Assembly (NCBI RefSeq): GCF_900099935.1 | Contig: NZ_FNEK01000015.1 | Location: forward strand, 1-64,000 | Origin: Aliiruegeria lutimaris | GTDB lineage: Bacteria > Pseudomonadota > Alphaproteobacteria > Rhodobacterales > Rhodobacteraceae | DNA: 64,000 nt | Reading direction: 5' to 3' | Shown: positions 42,664 through 53,055 of the stretch, in pieces | Layout of the letters: each line of letters starts with the position of its first letter | How positions within the stretch are numbered: position 1 is the first letter of the stretch | Notes under the pieces: generated by a model | What the model saw: only the letters and a program-made list of their open reading frames with translations | Databases searched by the model: none | Told to the model about the DNA's origin: nothing | Made by a program: the position numbers and the translations under genes

Positions 42664-43512
42664 ATGTCGCACCTCAGCCCTGAGGGGCAAGCCGTCGTAA
42701 ACGACGTATCCGTACGCCATGGGTTCAGCCCGGATGCTGTCACCCATGTGCTGATCGCGCTGGATCAGGGCGGCGGCAGCCAGGCACAGTTCAACCATTT
42801 CGAACTGGGAGGCATGGGCCAGTGGTCGATAGGTGGGATGACCATGATCGGCGACATGTTCAACAACGGTCTCAAGGCCCGGGTCGACGGCCTGTGCTCG
42901 GAATTGTCGAACGCGCTGATGAACACGCAGGTGTTTCAACCGCCCGCGCCGCAGCCGGTGTCCTATCAGGGCCAGTCCCAGAGCAGCGGCGGCATGCAGA
43001 TGCAAGGCTCTGGCGGCATGGGCCAGTCGAGCCTGTTCGTGCCGGGGCCGGGGTCCAGCAACTGGTGGCCGCAGGATCTGGGTCAGCCCGGATCGACGGG
43101 CGCACAGAATGACCTGCGCTACGCCTATTTCCCGATGATGTCCCGGCTGGCGATCCAGCAGGGCGGCCATGTGACCGTCTATGACACCGGTCAGCATCAG
43201 ATCGGGGGCTTTGGCCAGCAACAAAGCGGCGACCAGTCGCTGACCTTCACCAGCCAGTTCGGGCTCGTGCGGGTTGCCGACCTGCCAGTCGTGCCGATGG
43301 GCGGTGCCGCGCCGGCAGCGAACCCGGAGCCCACGCCCGCGGAAATGCCTGCCAGTGTTGTCGAACCGGCGCAGCCGGTGACAAGCGCACCGGCGGTCGA
43401 CAGCAATGCGATATTCGACAGCCTCGAAAAGCTGGGCCAGCTGCGCGACAGAGGCATCCTGACCGATGCCGAGTTCGACCAGAAGAAAATGGAACTTCTG
43501 TCGCGGCTCTGA
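42664..43512 (+). CDS. SHOCT-domain protein of unknown function
   Basis: 282 residues from the ATG at 42664, seven bases after AGGAG; an ATG at 42646 lacks a site. N-terminus MSHLSPEGQAVVNDVSVRHG FSPDAVTHVLIALDQGGG, then a Gln/Gly/Ser-rich middle (about 100-150), a SYFPMMSRLAIQQGG-like core, a proline/alanine linker, and a C-terminal SHOCT helix pair (LEKLGQLRDRGILTDAEFDQ KKMELLSRL). SHOCT domains bind and oligomerise. No signal peptide or membrane helix. A bidirectional terminator follows. Confidence 0.8.
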   Translation: MSHLSPEGQAVVNDVSVRHGFSPDAVTHVLIALDQGGGSQAQFNHFELGGMGQWSIGGMTMIGDMFNNGLKARVDGLCSELSNALMNTQVFQPPAPQPVSYQGQSQSSGGMQMQGSGGMGQSSLFVPGPGSSNWWPQDLGQPGSTGAQNDLRYAYFPMMSRLAIQQGGHVTVYDTGQHQIGGFGQQQSGDQSLTFTSQFGLVRVADLPVVPMGGAAPAANPEPTPAEMPASVVEPAQPVTSAPAVDSNAIFDSLEKLGQLRDRGILTDAEFDQKKMELLSRL

Positions 43513-43583
43513 TCGCACCAAGCGAGCCGGTGCGAAGAATTCGTTTCGGTTCATGGGAATAGTCGCATTCGCCTGAAAAAAAG

Positions 43584-43611
43584 GCGGGCCGCGGAGCACG
43601 CGGCCCGCTTT
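43584..43611 (+). terminator. Strong bidirectional hairpin terminator
   Basis: GCGGGCCGCG (43584-43593) and CGCGGCCCGC (43599-43608), 5-nt loop, TTT after and AAAAAAA before, so it can stop transcription in either direction. It follows the SHOCT gene by 70 bp. Confidence 0.85.
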
Positions 43612-43984
43612 GAAAGACCCATCACGTCCGCCTCTTTTGCGGGTTTTCTGGAATGAGCTCGTCCATCTATATCGTGGCCTTCGATTCTCCCGAAGATTCA
43701 CTCGCGGCCCCGCGCTACGGTGCAGCAAATGCGCGTCGCAGCTTGCTGTCGAGCCGTCATCCTCGCCGATGGCGTATAGGGCATTGCGGAATGTGTCCGG
43801 TCCCGAGACGGGGTTTGGGCCTGCCAAGCCGGATTGATGCCCAGCGAGGCAAGCGTCTGTGCATATTCCTTACGCTGACATGTCAGATTTCGGCGGGATA
43901 GCGCGGTTGGATCGGGCTATTATGCTTGACCTTTGACGTACAGCGGCCGAACGCTTTGCTGAAAAACCACGCAAGAGGCTCGAA
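43612..43984. other. Gene-free region before the polyamine genes
   Basis: 373 bp. Short frames are present but show no homology, codon signal or ribosome site. The promoter of the acetylpolyamine amidohydrolase gene should be near 43910-43960 (a TTGACC is at 43928-43933). Confidence 0.45.
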
Positions 43985-45008
43985 GTGAAGGTATTTTTCA
44001 GCGAGGAACACCGACGACATTTCCCGCAGGCGGAACTGTGTGGCGGCGAGTTCGTCACCCCGTTCGAACGGCCGAGCCGGGTGGAATACGTGCTCGGGCG
44101 GCTTAAGGAACAAGGGCTCACCGACATCGTCGCCCCCGGTCCGGTGGACATGGCGCCGATCCGGACGCTGTGCGATCCGGGCTATCTCGACTTCCTCGAA
44201 AACGCCTGGGACGAGTGGAAGGCCGAAGGCTTCGCAGGCGAGGTGATCGCCGCGAATTTCCCGGCGCGGCGCATGCAGATATCCCGCCCGCCGCGCAATA
44301 TCGACGGCAAGGTTGGTTATTACTCGCTGGCCTCGGAGACCGCGCTCACCAACGGCACATGGGCGGCGGCGCTCTCCTCGGCGGCATCCGCGCAAGCCGC
44401 GCAGGCCCATGTCGCCGCCGGCGCGAAATCGGCGTTCGCGCTGTGCCGCCCGCCGGGGCACCATGCCACCGCCGACATGTTCGGCGGCTATTGCTTCCTC
44501 AACAACGCGGCGCTGGTGGCCGAGGCCTTCCGCCGTGACGGTGCAGGGCGGGTGGCAATCCTCGATATCGACTTCCACCACGGCAATGGCACGCAGGACA
44601 TCTTCTACGGGCGCGGCGATGTCTTCTTTGCCTCGTTGCACGGCGCGCCGGAGGACGCCTTTCCCTATTTCCTCGGCTATGCGGACGAGACCGGCATCGG
44701 TGCCGGTGAGGGGGCGAATGCGAATTACCCGATGCTGCCGGGCACGGCCTATGATGTCTGGTCCGGCGCGCTCGACACGGCGCTGGCGCGAATCCGTGCG
44801 TTTGGCGCCGAGGCGCTGGTGATCTCTCTGGGCACGGATGCCTACAAGGACGACCCGATCAGCTTCTTCAAGCTCGACTGCCCCGATTTCCTCGATGCCG
44901 GGCGTCGGATCGGCTCGCACGGCCTACCAACCGTCTTCTGCATGGAAGGTGGCTATGCCATCCAGCAGGTTGGCATCAATACCGTGAACGTTCTGGAAGG
45001 ATTCCTTG

Positions 45009-45016
<8 letters not shown>
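43985..45016 (+). CDS. Histone-deacetylase-family acetylpolyamine amidohydrolase
   Basis: 343 residues. Zinc hydrolase: RPPGHHATADMFGGYCFLNN (tandem catalytic His), DIDFHHGNGTQDIFY (zinc Asp and His), and the second zinc Asp in SLGTDAYKDDPISFFK. It removes acetyl groups from acetylated polyamines, releasing them for breakdown. Its C-terminus overlaps the next gene (N-carbamoylputrescine amidase) by 8 bp, so both belong to one operon. Confidence 0.92.
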
Positions 45017-45872
<856 letters not shown>

Positions 45873-45876
45873 CGGA

Positions 45877-47280
45877 TCAGAGCGGCGGCGGGCGGCGCCC
45901 CGGCCAGTCCGTCGCCGCGTGATAGGCATCCCCCATGGCGAGGATCGGGGCATCGGCCCCGGTCGGGCCAAAGAGTTGCATCCCCATCGGCAGGCCGCCC
46001 TCCGAGAAGCCCGCCGGCAGCCCGAGGCAGGGCAACCCGGCGAGGCTGACCGGCACAACCACTTCCATCCAGCGGTGATAGGTGTCCATCTGGCGGCCGG
46101 CGATGGTTTCGGGCCAGCGCCGGTCGACGGGGAATGGCCAGACCTGCGCCGAGGGCAGGGCGAGCGCGTCGTAGCTTGCGAAAAGCTCCGAGGTGCGTTT
46201 GTACCAGCGCGAACGGGTCATGCTGGCAGCGTAGAACTCGGCAGCGGTCAGGGTTGCGCCCTGCTCGATCTCCCAGAGAGTTTCAGGCTTGGTGAGCGCC
46301 CGCTTGGCGGGATCGCTCGCATAATCGCCCTTCGCGCCGGCGTTGAGGCCCGCGCGGAGTGTTGTCCACGAGGCCCACAGCTCCTCGGCGGGAAAGGGCG
46401 GCGCGAGCGGCTCGACCGTGGCGCCGAGACTCTCGAAGACCGTCAGCGCGGCTTCGCAGGTCTCAAGGATACCGGACTCCATTGGGTAAGCGCCGCCCCA
46501 ATCGGCGAGCCAACCGATGCGCTTGCCGGAAAGGGGAACGCCGAAATGGGCGGTGAAATCTTCCGGTGCGCGGCAGAAGGGCACCTCCGGGTTCGGACCG
46601 GCGAGAACGGAGAGAAGGAGCGCAATGTCGCGCGGGCTGCGGGCCATCGGGCCTTCGGTTGCGATCGTATGCAGGAAGGTCTCGCCGCCGGCATCCTGCG
46701 GCACCAGCCCCCAGGAGGGGCGGAAGCCGTAGACATTGTTGAAGGCGGCGGGGTTGCGCAGCGAGCCCATCATGTCGGAGCCGTCGGCAAGCGGCAGCAT
46801 CCGCGCGGCCAGCGCGGCGCCTGCGCCGCCCGAGGAACCGCCGGCGCTGCGGGAGAGGTCATAGGGGTTTCGCGTCGGCCCGAAGACCGGGTTGAACGTA
46901 TGCGAGCCGTGGCCCCATTCGGGCGTGTTGGTCTTGCCGATGAGGATCGCGCCGGCCGCTTTCAGCCGGGCTGCGACCAACTCGTCCGCCTCGGGGACAT
47001 GATCGGCGAAGAGGGGCGAGCCGAAGGTGGTGCGGATGCCCTTCGTCGCCACCAGATCCTTCACCGCGATGGGCAGGCCCGCGAGCGGGCCATTGCGAGG
47101 TTGCGCGGCCTCGGCGAGCAGTTCCGCGCGCGGGCGCAGGGTGACGATGGCGTTGACCTTGTCATTGACCGCCTCGATGCGTTCGAGAAAAGCGGCCATC
47201 ACATCGGGCGGCGAAAGCGTTCCCGCGCGCATTTCCGCGAGAAGACGGGTTGCGGTGAAATCGATGAGCTGTTCCGGCAT
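45877..47280 (-). CDS. Amidase-signature-family amidohydrolase (1)
   Basis: 467 residues from the ATG at 47280 (GGAGGGCAGG upstream). Ser-cisSer-Lys triad: Lys in AGLPIAVKDLVATKGIRT, cis-Ser and nucleophile in RSAGGSSGGAGAALAA. Cleaves an amide. Last gene of the pot operon on the minus strand (behind a hairpin) and convergent with aguB, 4 bp apart. Substrate probably a polyamine amide or a released nitrogen compound (inference from neighbours). Confidence 0.88.
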   Translation of the reverse strand: MPEQLIDFTATRLLAEMRAGTLSPPDVMAAFLERIEAVNDKVNAIVTLRPRAELLAEAAQPRNGPLAGLPIAVKDLVATKGIRTTFGSPLFADHVPEADELVAARLKAAGAILIGKTNTPEWGHGSHTFNPVFGPTRNPYDLSRSAGGSSGGAGAALAARMLPLADGSDMMGSLRNPAAFNNVYGFRPSWGLVPQDAGGETFLHTIATEGPMARSPRDIALLLSVLAGPNPEVPFCRAPEDFTAHFGVPLSGKRIGWLADWGGAYPMESGILETCEAALTVFESLGATVEPLAPPFPAEELWASWTTLRAGLNAGAKGDYASDPAKRALTKPETLWEIEQGATLTAAEFYAASMTRSRWYKRTSELFASYDALALPSAQVWPFPVDRRWPETIAGRQMDTYHRWMEVVVPVSLAGLPCLGLPAGFSEGGLPMGMQLFGPTGADAPILAMGDAYHAATDWPGRRPPPL

Positions 47281-47295
47281 CCTGCCCTCCAAATG

Positions 47296-47325
47296 AAGAC
47301 GGGCGCCGAAGCGCCCGCCCGTCTT
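47296..47325 (-). terminator. Hairpin between the polyamine-binding protein gene and amidase 1
   Basis: AAGACGGGCG (47296-47305) pairs with CGCCCGTCTT (47316-47325); an inner alternative stem GGGCGC-CGAA-GCGCCC also exists. Likely attenuates transcription into the amidase. Confidence 0.65.
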
Positions 47326-47340
47326 GCATCGTGATTTCGC

Positions 47341-48366
47341 TTACTTCTGAAGTTCGGTCCAGATGGCGGTGTAATATTCCTGCGCCTTGGGCGAGCAGGT
47401 GGGCAGGAAGTGGCCGGCGGATTTCAGCTCCTCCGGAACGATGATTTCCGGCGCGGTCTTCATGTCCTCGGGCATGAACGCATCCGAGCCGGCGATGCCG
47501 TTGGCATAACGCGCGAAGGAGGAGATCATCGCCGCGTTCTCGGGCACCATGATGAAATTGAGGAACTGGTGGGCTTCCTCGACGTTCTTGGCACCCGCGA
47601 GCAGCATCACCTGGTCCATCCAGAGCGGGAAGCCTTCCTTCGGGTAGCCATAGACCACGTCCGGGTTCTTCAGCCGGGCTCGGAAAATGGCACCGCTCCA
47701 GTAGACCGAGGCCATGACGTCATTGGCGGCCATCTTCTCGGTCATGCCGTAATCCATCGACATCCAGTTGGGCTTGGCGGCCATCAGCGCATCACGCGCC
47801 TTCTTCAGAACTTCGGTATCCTCGGTGCAGGGCTCACCGCCGACATACCACAGAGCGAGCGACATCACGTCGTTCATCTCGGGCGTGACGTTGATCTTGC
47901 CGACCAGCGCCTCGGGCGTGTCCATGAAGATCGCGGAGGTGTTGATATCCCCGTCATAGGCCGTCTTGTTGACCGCGACGCCCGTCGATCCCCATTGCCA
48001 CGGCACAGAGTATTTCCGGCCCGGATCGTATTCGGATTCCAGCCATTCGGGGGCGATATTGCCGTGGTTGGACAGCTTGGACATGTCGAACTCCTGCACC
48101 AGGCCCTTCTCGACATAGATCGGAACCCAGGAGTTCGACGGCACGACGAGGTCGTAGCCATGTCCGCCGGCCTCGATCTTGGCCATCGCGGTTTCGTTGC
48201 TGTCATAGTCGGTGACCGTCACCTTGATGCCGGTCTCGGCCTCGAATTTCTCGAGCAGTTCAGGGCTGGTGTAGTCGCCCCAGTTGAACAGCTGCAGCTC
48301 GCCCTCGGCCTGCGCCATCGAGGCGGCAACGAGGGTCATCGCCGTGGTCAGGAGTATCTTCTTCAT
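47341..48366 (-). CDS. potF: Polyamine ABC transporter periplasmic binding protein (PotD/PotF type)
   Basis: 341 residues; CCCGGAGG before the ATG. Signal peptide MKKILLTTAMTLVAASMAQA, then the PotD/F family opening LQLFNWGDYTSPELLEKFEA. Other family stretches include GYDLVVPSNSWVPIYVEKGL and PWQWGSTGVAVNKTAYDGDI. Acidic and aromatic residues for the amine groups are expected in the ligand cleft; the exact polyamine is not readable. It follows the two permease genes, an order (ATPase-permease-permease-binding protein) usual for alphaproteobacteria. Confidence 0.92.
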   Translation of the reverse strand: MKKILLTTAMTLVAASMAQAEGELQLFNWGDYTSPELLEKFEAETGIKVTVTDYDSNETAMAKIEAGGHGYDLVVPSNSWVPIYVEKGLVQEFDMSKLSNHGNIAPEWLESEYDPGRKYSVPWQWGSTGVAVNKTAYDGDINTSAIFMDTPEALVGKINVTPEMNDVMSLALWYVGGEPCTEDTEVLKKARDALMAAKPNWMSMDYGMTEKMAANDVMASVYWSGAIFRARLKNPDVVYGYPKEGFPLWMDQVMLLAGAKNVEEAHQFLNFIMVPENAAMISSFARYANGIAGSDAFMPEDMKTAPEIIVPEELKSAGHFLPTCSPKAQEYYTAIWTELQK

Positions 48367-48402
48367 AATTACCTCCGGGTTGGTATCTGGTTTTTCGCGG
48401 GT

Positions 48403-49206
48403 TCAGTCCCGCTTTCGCGTGAGTAGAAAGAAGGCGGTGAGCAAAAGCACCGTCAACAAGAGCAGCAAGGTCGAGATCGCGTTGACCTCGGCCGAAACGG
48501 ACCGGCGTATCTGTGCCAGCATGTAGGTCGGCAGCGTATCCTGCCCGGCCGATTTCACGAAGAGGGTAATCACAACGTCATCGAGCGAAGTGACGAAGGC
48601 CAGCATCATGCCCGCGCCGATACCGGGCGCGAGAAGGGGCAGGGTAACATGGCGGAAGGTCTGCCAGGAGGAGGCGTAGAGGTCGCCGGCGGCGATCTCC
48701 AGCGTCAGGTCCATCCCTTCCAGGCGTGCGCGGATCGGCAGGTAGGCGAAGGGAATGCAGAAGGCGGTATGGGCGGCGATCAAGTAGCCGAGCCCCTGGT
48801 AGCCGGTGGCGACCTTGATCGAGGCGAAGAAGATCAGCAGCGCCACGGCGGTCACGATCTCGGGCACCATCAGCGGCTGGTTGATCAGCAGGTAGATGAA
48901 GGTCTGGCCGCGGGTCTGGCGGCGGCGGGTGGTACCGAGGGCGGCCATCGTGGCGACGGTGGTCGAGAGAACGGAGGCCGTTGCCGCGATGGTCAGCGAG
49001 CGCAGCGTGACCTCGCGCACCTCGGCATTGTTCCAGGCGACAGGATACCATTTGAGCGAGAAGCCTTCCCAGATCGCGATGCTGTCGCCGGCATTGAAGG
49101 AATAGGCCACGAGCATCAGGATCGGCGCGTAAAGCGCGACGAAGACGGTGATGGCAATGGTGGCGAAGCCCGGCAGGCGGGCGGCGGAAAAGTCGCGTCT
49201 AGCCAT
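48403..49206 (-). CDS. potI: Polyamine ABC transporter permease (PotC/PotI type)
   Basis: 267 residues from the ATG at 49206, overlapping the previous gene by 8 bp. Six helices; EAA-type loop RLEGMDLTLEIAAGDLYASS, then SLDDVVITLFVKSAGQDTLP characteristic of PotC/PotI. Inner-membrane half of the channel with PotH. Confidence 0.92.
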   Translation of the reverse strand: MARRDFSAARLPGFATIAITVFVALYAPILMLVAYSFNAGDSIAIWEGFSLKWYPVAWNNAEVREVTLRSLTIAATASVLSTTVATMAALGTTRRRQTRGQTFIYLLINQPLMVPEIVTAVALLIFFASIKVATGYQGLGYLIAAHTAFCIPFAYLPIRARLEGMDLTLEIAAGDLYASSWQTFRHVTLPLLAPGIGAGMMLAFVTSLDDVVITLFVKSAGQDTLPTYMLAQIRRSVSAEVNAISTLLLLLTVLLLTAFFLLTRKRD

Positions 49207-50107
49207 GGGGACCCTCCTTCGTTGCCGCCCGCGTATAGACAATGAGCGCGGCCGCGACGATCACGAGGAGCAGCACCGAGAGCGCCGCGCCGAGCGGCCA
49301 GTTGCGGCCAGGGCCGAACTGCATCTCGATGAAATTGCCGATCATCATGTTGCGTCCACCGCCGAGGATCCGCGGCGTGACATAGGCACCCAGCGAGGGG
49401 ATGAAGACAAGGATCGAGCCGGCGATGATGCCGGGCTTGACGATCGGCAAGATCACCTTGCGCAGAACCTGCCAGCGCGAGGCATAGAGGTCGTAGGCGG
49501 CCTCGATCAGCCGCATGTCGAAACGGTCGATGGCGGCGAAGAGCGGCAGCACCATCAGCGGCAGGTAGACATAGGTCATGCCAATGAAGACGGCGAAATC
49601 GGTGTAGAGCAGGATCAGCGGTTCGTCGATCACGCCCAGCCACAGAAGGAAGGTGTTGAGCATACCTTCGGTGCGGATGATCTGGTTGATCGCGAAGGTG
49701 CGGATCAGCAGGTTGGTCCAGAACGGGATAGTGATCAGGAACAGCAGTGCGGCGCGGGAACGTTCCTGACGCGTGGCGATGAACCATGCGGTTGGAAAGC
49801 CCACGAGGAACGTAAAGAACGTCGTGATCAACGACAGTTTCACCGAGCGCCAGAAGATCTTCAGATGCGCATCCGCGAGGCTCAGCGTGCCATCGAAGAT
49901 GTCGCGCGTGAGCACCGTTGAGACCCAGGCATCTGTCGAGAATTCCCAGACGACATTGCCGTATTTGCCGGGTGCCAGAAAGGAATAGACCAACATGATC
50001 AGGAGCGGTCCGGCGGCGGCGAAGATCAGGATGATCAGCGCCGGCGAGGAGAGCAGCCACATGCTGCGGGTCTCGCCCCGGGCGGTTTTTTCTTCGCCTG
50101 CGCTCAT
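49199..50107 (-). CDS. potH: Polyamine ABC transporter permease (PotB/PotH type)
   Basis: 302 residues. Six helices; first ALIILIFAAAGPLLIMLVYS, and the EAA loop IDRFDMRLIEAAYDLYASRW followed by PIVKPGIIAGSILVFIPSLG. Starts 4 bp after the ATPase gene ends and overlaps the next permease by 8 bp. Confidence 0.92.
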   Translation of the reverse strand: MSAGEEKTARGETRSMWLLSSPALIILIFAAAGPLLIMLVYSFLAPGKYGNVVWEFSTDAWVSTVLTRDIFDGTLSLADAHLKIFWRSVKLSLITTFFTFLVGFPTAWFIATRQERSRAALLFLITIPFWTNLLIRTFAINQIIRTEGMLNTFLLWLGVIDEPLILLYTDFAVFIGMTYVYLPLMVLPLFAAIDRFDMRLIEAAYDLYASRWQVLRKVILPIVKPGIIAGSILVFIPSLGAYVTPRILGGGRNMMIGNFIEMQFGPGRNWPLGAALSVLLLVIVAAALIVYTRAATKEGPHG

Positions 50108-50111
50108 CGGC

Positions 50112-51176
50112 TCAATCCTCTAGGACCTGAAGCGCGCCGGGAGCGAAGATCAGCCCGACCTCGGTATCCACGGGCGGCGCGTCGCCGCCGGCCTCGTCGG
50201 ACTGGAAGCGGGCGACGAGTTCGATGTCGTTGGCCAGCCGCAGCCGGACATGGCTGTCGGTGCCGAAATAGACTGACTCGGTGATAAGCGCCCGAAGCGT
50301 CGCTTCCGCGCCCGATGGGACGATGCGGATATGTTCGGGACGCACCGCGAGCGTGTGAGAGCCTTGGGGAGAAGCGGGATCGACGGGCAAGGCGATGTCG
50401 CCGCCTATGGTTGCCGTTGTGCCCGCGACCTGCGCGGGAATGAAATTCGTCTCGCCGATGAAATCCGCGACGAAGCGGTTCACCGGGTGGTTGTAGATCT
50501 CCTTCGGCGTGCCGACCTGGAGCAGGTTGCCGGAACTCATCACCGCGATCCGGTCGGACATGGTGAGCGCTTCTTCCTGGTCATGCGTGACGAAGATGAA
50601 GGTGATGCCAAGTTCGAGCTGGAGCCGCTTGAGCTCTGTCTGCATTTCCTTGCGCAGTTTCAGGTCCAGCGCCGAGAGCGGCTCGTCGAGCAGCAGAACC
50701 TCGGGCGAGGGCGCCAGTGCACGGGCCAGAGCCACGCGCTGCTGCTGACCGCCCGAGAGTTGCTGCGGCTTGCGGTCGGCCATGGCTTCGAGCTTCACCA
50801 GCCCAAGCGCGCGGTTCACCACCTCATCGATTTCGGCTGCTGGCCGGCCCAGCATGCTCAGCCCGAAGCCGACATTCTGGCGCACGGTAAGATGGGGAAA
50901 CAGCGCATAGCTCTGGAAAACCGTGTTCACCGGACGCCGGTTCGGCGGCTGCTCGGTAATGTCATGGCCGTTGAGCAGGATATTGCCCTCGCTCGGCGTC
51001 TCGAAGCCGGCGATCATCTTCAGAAGCGTGGTCTTGCCGCAACCAGACGGACCCAGAAGGGTGAAGAACTCGCCTTTCCTGATGCTGATCGATACGTCGT
51101 CGAGCGCTACGACGGCATGTTGGTCCGTGCCATAGACCTTGCGAAGTGAAACTGCCTCGATTGCGACGTCCCGCAC
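50112..51176 (-). CDS. potG: Polyamine ABC transporter ATP-binding protein (PotA/PotG type)
   Basis: 354 residues from the GTG at 51176, which has GGAGG at the proper spacing. Walker [20 protein letters not shown]-loop [13 protein letters not shown], signature [19 protein letters not shown], Walker [14 protein letters not shown]-loop [10 protein letters not shown], and a C-terminal TOBE domain (about 275-354). The frame is open far upstream (to 51746) over the amidase gene, with no homology there. First gene of the pot operon after amidase 2. Confidence 0.93.
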   Translation of the reverse strand: MRDVAIEAVSLRKVYGTDQHAVVALDDVSISIRKGEFFTLLGPSGCGKTTLLKMIAGFETPSEGNILLNGHDITEQPPNRRPVNTVFQSYALFPHLTVRQNVGFGLSMLGRPAAEIDEVVNRALGLVKLEAMADRKPQQLSGGQQQRVALARALAPSPEVLLLDEPLSALDLKLRKEMQTELKRLQLELGITFIFVTHDQEEALTMSDRIAVMSSGNLLQVGTPKEIYNHPVNRFVADFIGETNFIPAQVAGTTATIGGDIALPVDPASPQGSHTLAVRPEHIRIVPSGAEATLRALITESVYFGTDSHVRLRLANDIELVARFQSDEAGGDAPPVDTEVGLIFAPGALQVLED

Positions 51177-51288
51177 CTGTGCCTCCGGGTGTTCGATGAA
51201 TATGATCAAATCCTTTCCACAAGCTGGACAGATGCAACTCTGCCTTTTGATAAAATTATCGGCGCCCTTACGGGAGGTTGGGCGTTGC

Positions 51289-52746
51289 CTAAGAGATGGG
51301 CGTTTGCGCCTTCGATATGGGCGGTCGGCGATGAAACCAGGGGCGGGCGCGTTCAATTTCCGCGCAAAGCGACAGCAGCAATGTGTCCGCACCGAACCGC
51401 GCCGCGAGATGAACACCCACCGGAAGTCCCTCTGCCGTCCAGTGGAGCGGAACGGTCGCGGCGGGCTGGCCGGTGGCGTTGAAGGCCGCGGTGAACGGGG
51501 AATAGGTGAAGACGCCGTCGGGGCCGGTGCGGTAATCCACATAGTCGGCGCGGTGATGGCCGAAGCGGCCGATCTTCGCCGGCGGCTCGCCCATGGTTGG
51601 CGAGAGCAGGATGTCGTATCCGCACATGAAGCCCTCCATAGCACGGCCATAGGCATGGACGATGTTGACGCATTCCAGGTAGCGGTCGCCGCTGACCGTC
51701 GCGGCATGAGCGACTGCGCTTTGCATGACCGGTTCGATCTCACCATCCTCCAGCGGCCGGCCGCGGGCCGTCACCGCGCGGCGGACAGAAAGTGCCGCCC
51801 CGCAAGCGACGATATCGGTCCAGGCGCGCATCATGCCGGCGGTATCCGCCTCGGCCGGAAGGGCGGGGGTGACGTGATGGCCCATCTCTTCCAGCAGTTT
51901 TGCCGCATCGTGGACCGCCGCCACGCAGTCCGGATGCACCGTGGCACCAGTGAAGCTGGTCTCGCACAGCGCGATGCGCAGACCTTTGGGCGCGCGTTCC
52001 ATGGCCTCGACGAAGCTCTCCTCCAGCGGCGGCGCGCGGTAGGGCGCGCCGAGATCCGCCCCCTGGCAGCCGTCGAGCAGGATCGCCGTGTCGCGGACCG
52101 AGCGGGTCAGGAAGCCGTCGATGGCCATGCCCGCCCAGCCTTCGCCGACATAAGGTCCATCCGGCAGGCGCGCCCGCGTCGCCTTGAGCCCGAATAGGCC
52201 GCAATTGGAGGCCGGGATGCGGACCGAGCCGCCGCCGTCGGACCCATGGGCCGCCGGCACGATGCCCGCCGCCACGGCCGCCGCCGAGCCGCCCGAGGAG
52301 CCGCCGGGCGTGCGCGAGAGGTCCCAGGGGTTGCGGGTCGGCCCGCCATAGACAGCGGCTTCCGTCGCCGGGCCAATGCCGCCTTCGGGCGAGGTGGTGC
52401 GGCCGAAAACCACCAGCCCCATCGCTTCCAGCCGCGCATAGATCGCCGAATCCTGCGCGTAACGCATATTGGCGAAGAGCCGCGAGCCGTTATTGGTCGG
52501 ATAATCTACCGCTTCGGCGCCGAGATCCTTGAGCAGAAAGGGCACCCCCCTGAGCGGCCCGTCGGGCAAACCCTCGGCGATCTTTTTCCGCGCGACGTCC
52601 TCGGCGAGCATGACGACGGCATTCAATTCGCCGTTAACCGCCCGAACCCTTTCCAGAGCAAGATCAAGCAGTTCGCCGGGATTGACCTCGCCGTTGGCAA
52701 CACGCCCTGCAAGCGCGGTTGCGTCCAGCGAATCGTAATCGATCAT
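51289..52746 (-). CDS. Amidase-signature-family amidohydrolase (2)
   Basis: 485 residues from the ATG at 52746 (CGGGAGACGC upstream). Lys in [20 protein letters not shown], cis-Ser/nucleophile in [22 protein letters not shown]-family end [20 protein letters not shown]. Resembles 6-aminohexanoate-cyclic-dimer hydrolase-like amidases. It precedes potG in the same direction with a 112-bp gap, so amidases flank the transporter genes at both ends. Substrate unknown. Confidence 0.87.
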   Translation of the reverse strand: MIDYDSLDATALAGRVANGEVNPGELLDLALERVRAVNGELNAVVMLAEDVARKKIAEGLPDGPLRGVPFLLKDLGAEAVDYPTNNGSRLFANMRYAQDSAIYARLEAMGLVVFGRTTSPEGGIGPATEAAVYGGPTRNPWDLSRTPGGSSGGSAAAVAAGIVPAAHGSDGGGSVRIPASNCGLFGLKATRARLPDGPYVGEGWAGMAIDGFLTRSVRDTAILLDGCQGADLGAPYRAPPLEESFVEAMERAPKGLRIALCETSFTGATVHPDCVAAVHDAAKLLEEMGHHVTPALPAEADTAGMMRAWTDIVACGAALSVRRAVTARGRPLEDGEIEPVMQSAVAHAATVSGDRYLECVNIVHAYGRAMEGFMCGYDILLSPTMGEPPAKIGRFGHHRADYVDYRTGPDGVFTYSPFTAAFNATGQPAATVPLHWTAEGLPVGVHLAARFGADTLLLSLCAEIERARPWFHRRPPISKAQTPIS

Positions 52747-53055
52747 ATCGTGCGTCTCCCGGCGACTTTCCTGATGCAACCCTAGCCGTGCTCCGGTCGG
52801 TCGGGAAGTCTCATATGTGCAGCCTGCAACTGGGCGCAACGCGTGGCCAATCGAAGGGCGGAACGAATTCCGGGAACAAGTGGTCGTGAAGGCAGCCCAA
52901 AGCCAACCGGACCGGGCCGAAGCATTCGCAGGAAACAGGGAAAAACGCCCGGAACCGGGAGGCGGCGCGGTGGATTGGGGATCCTTGCGCTCCGTGGGAG
53001 CCCGAGAACTACCTTCCTGGCCTGGGGGGCGTTACCTGAGGTTTGCGCGGTTCGA
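52747..53055. other. Gene-free region between amidase 2 and the M24 peptidase
   Basis: 309 bp. No homology, RNA gene or strong hairpin seen. It should hold the minus-strand promoter of amidase 2 and the 3' end of the peptidase message. Confidence 0.45.

Noticed and set aside
42361-43827. Long minus-strand open frame opposite the SHOCT gene
   Set aside because: No homology; residue mix is typical of an antisense high-GC shadow, and the plus frame has a ribosome site, the SHOCT motif and a terminator.
43653-43901. 82-codon frame upstream of the acetylpolyamine hydrolase gene
   Set aside because: No family, no ribosome site, composition like random high-GC sequence.
51177-51746. Upstream extension of the potG frame to 544 codons
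   Set aside because: It runs over the end of amidase 2 in another frame; ABC homology begins only after the GTG at 51176, which has a good ribosome site.
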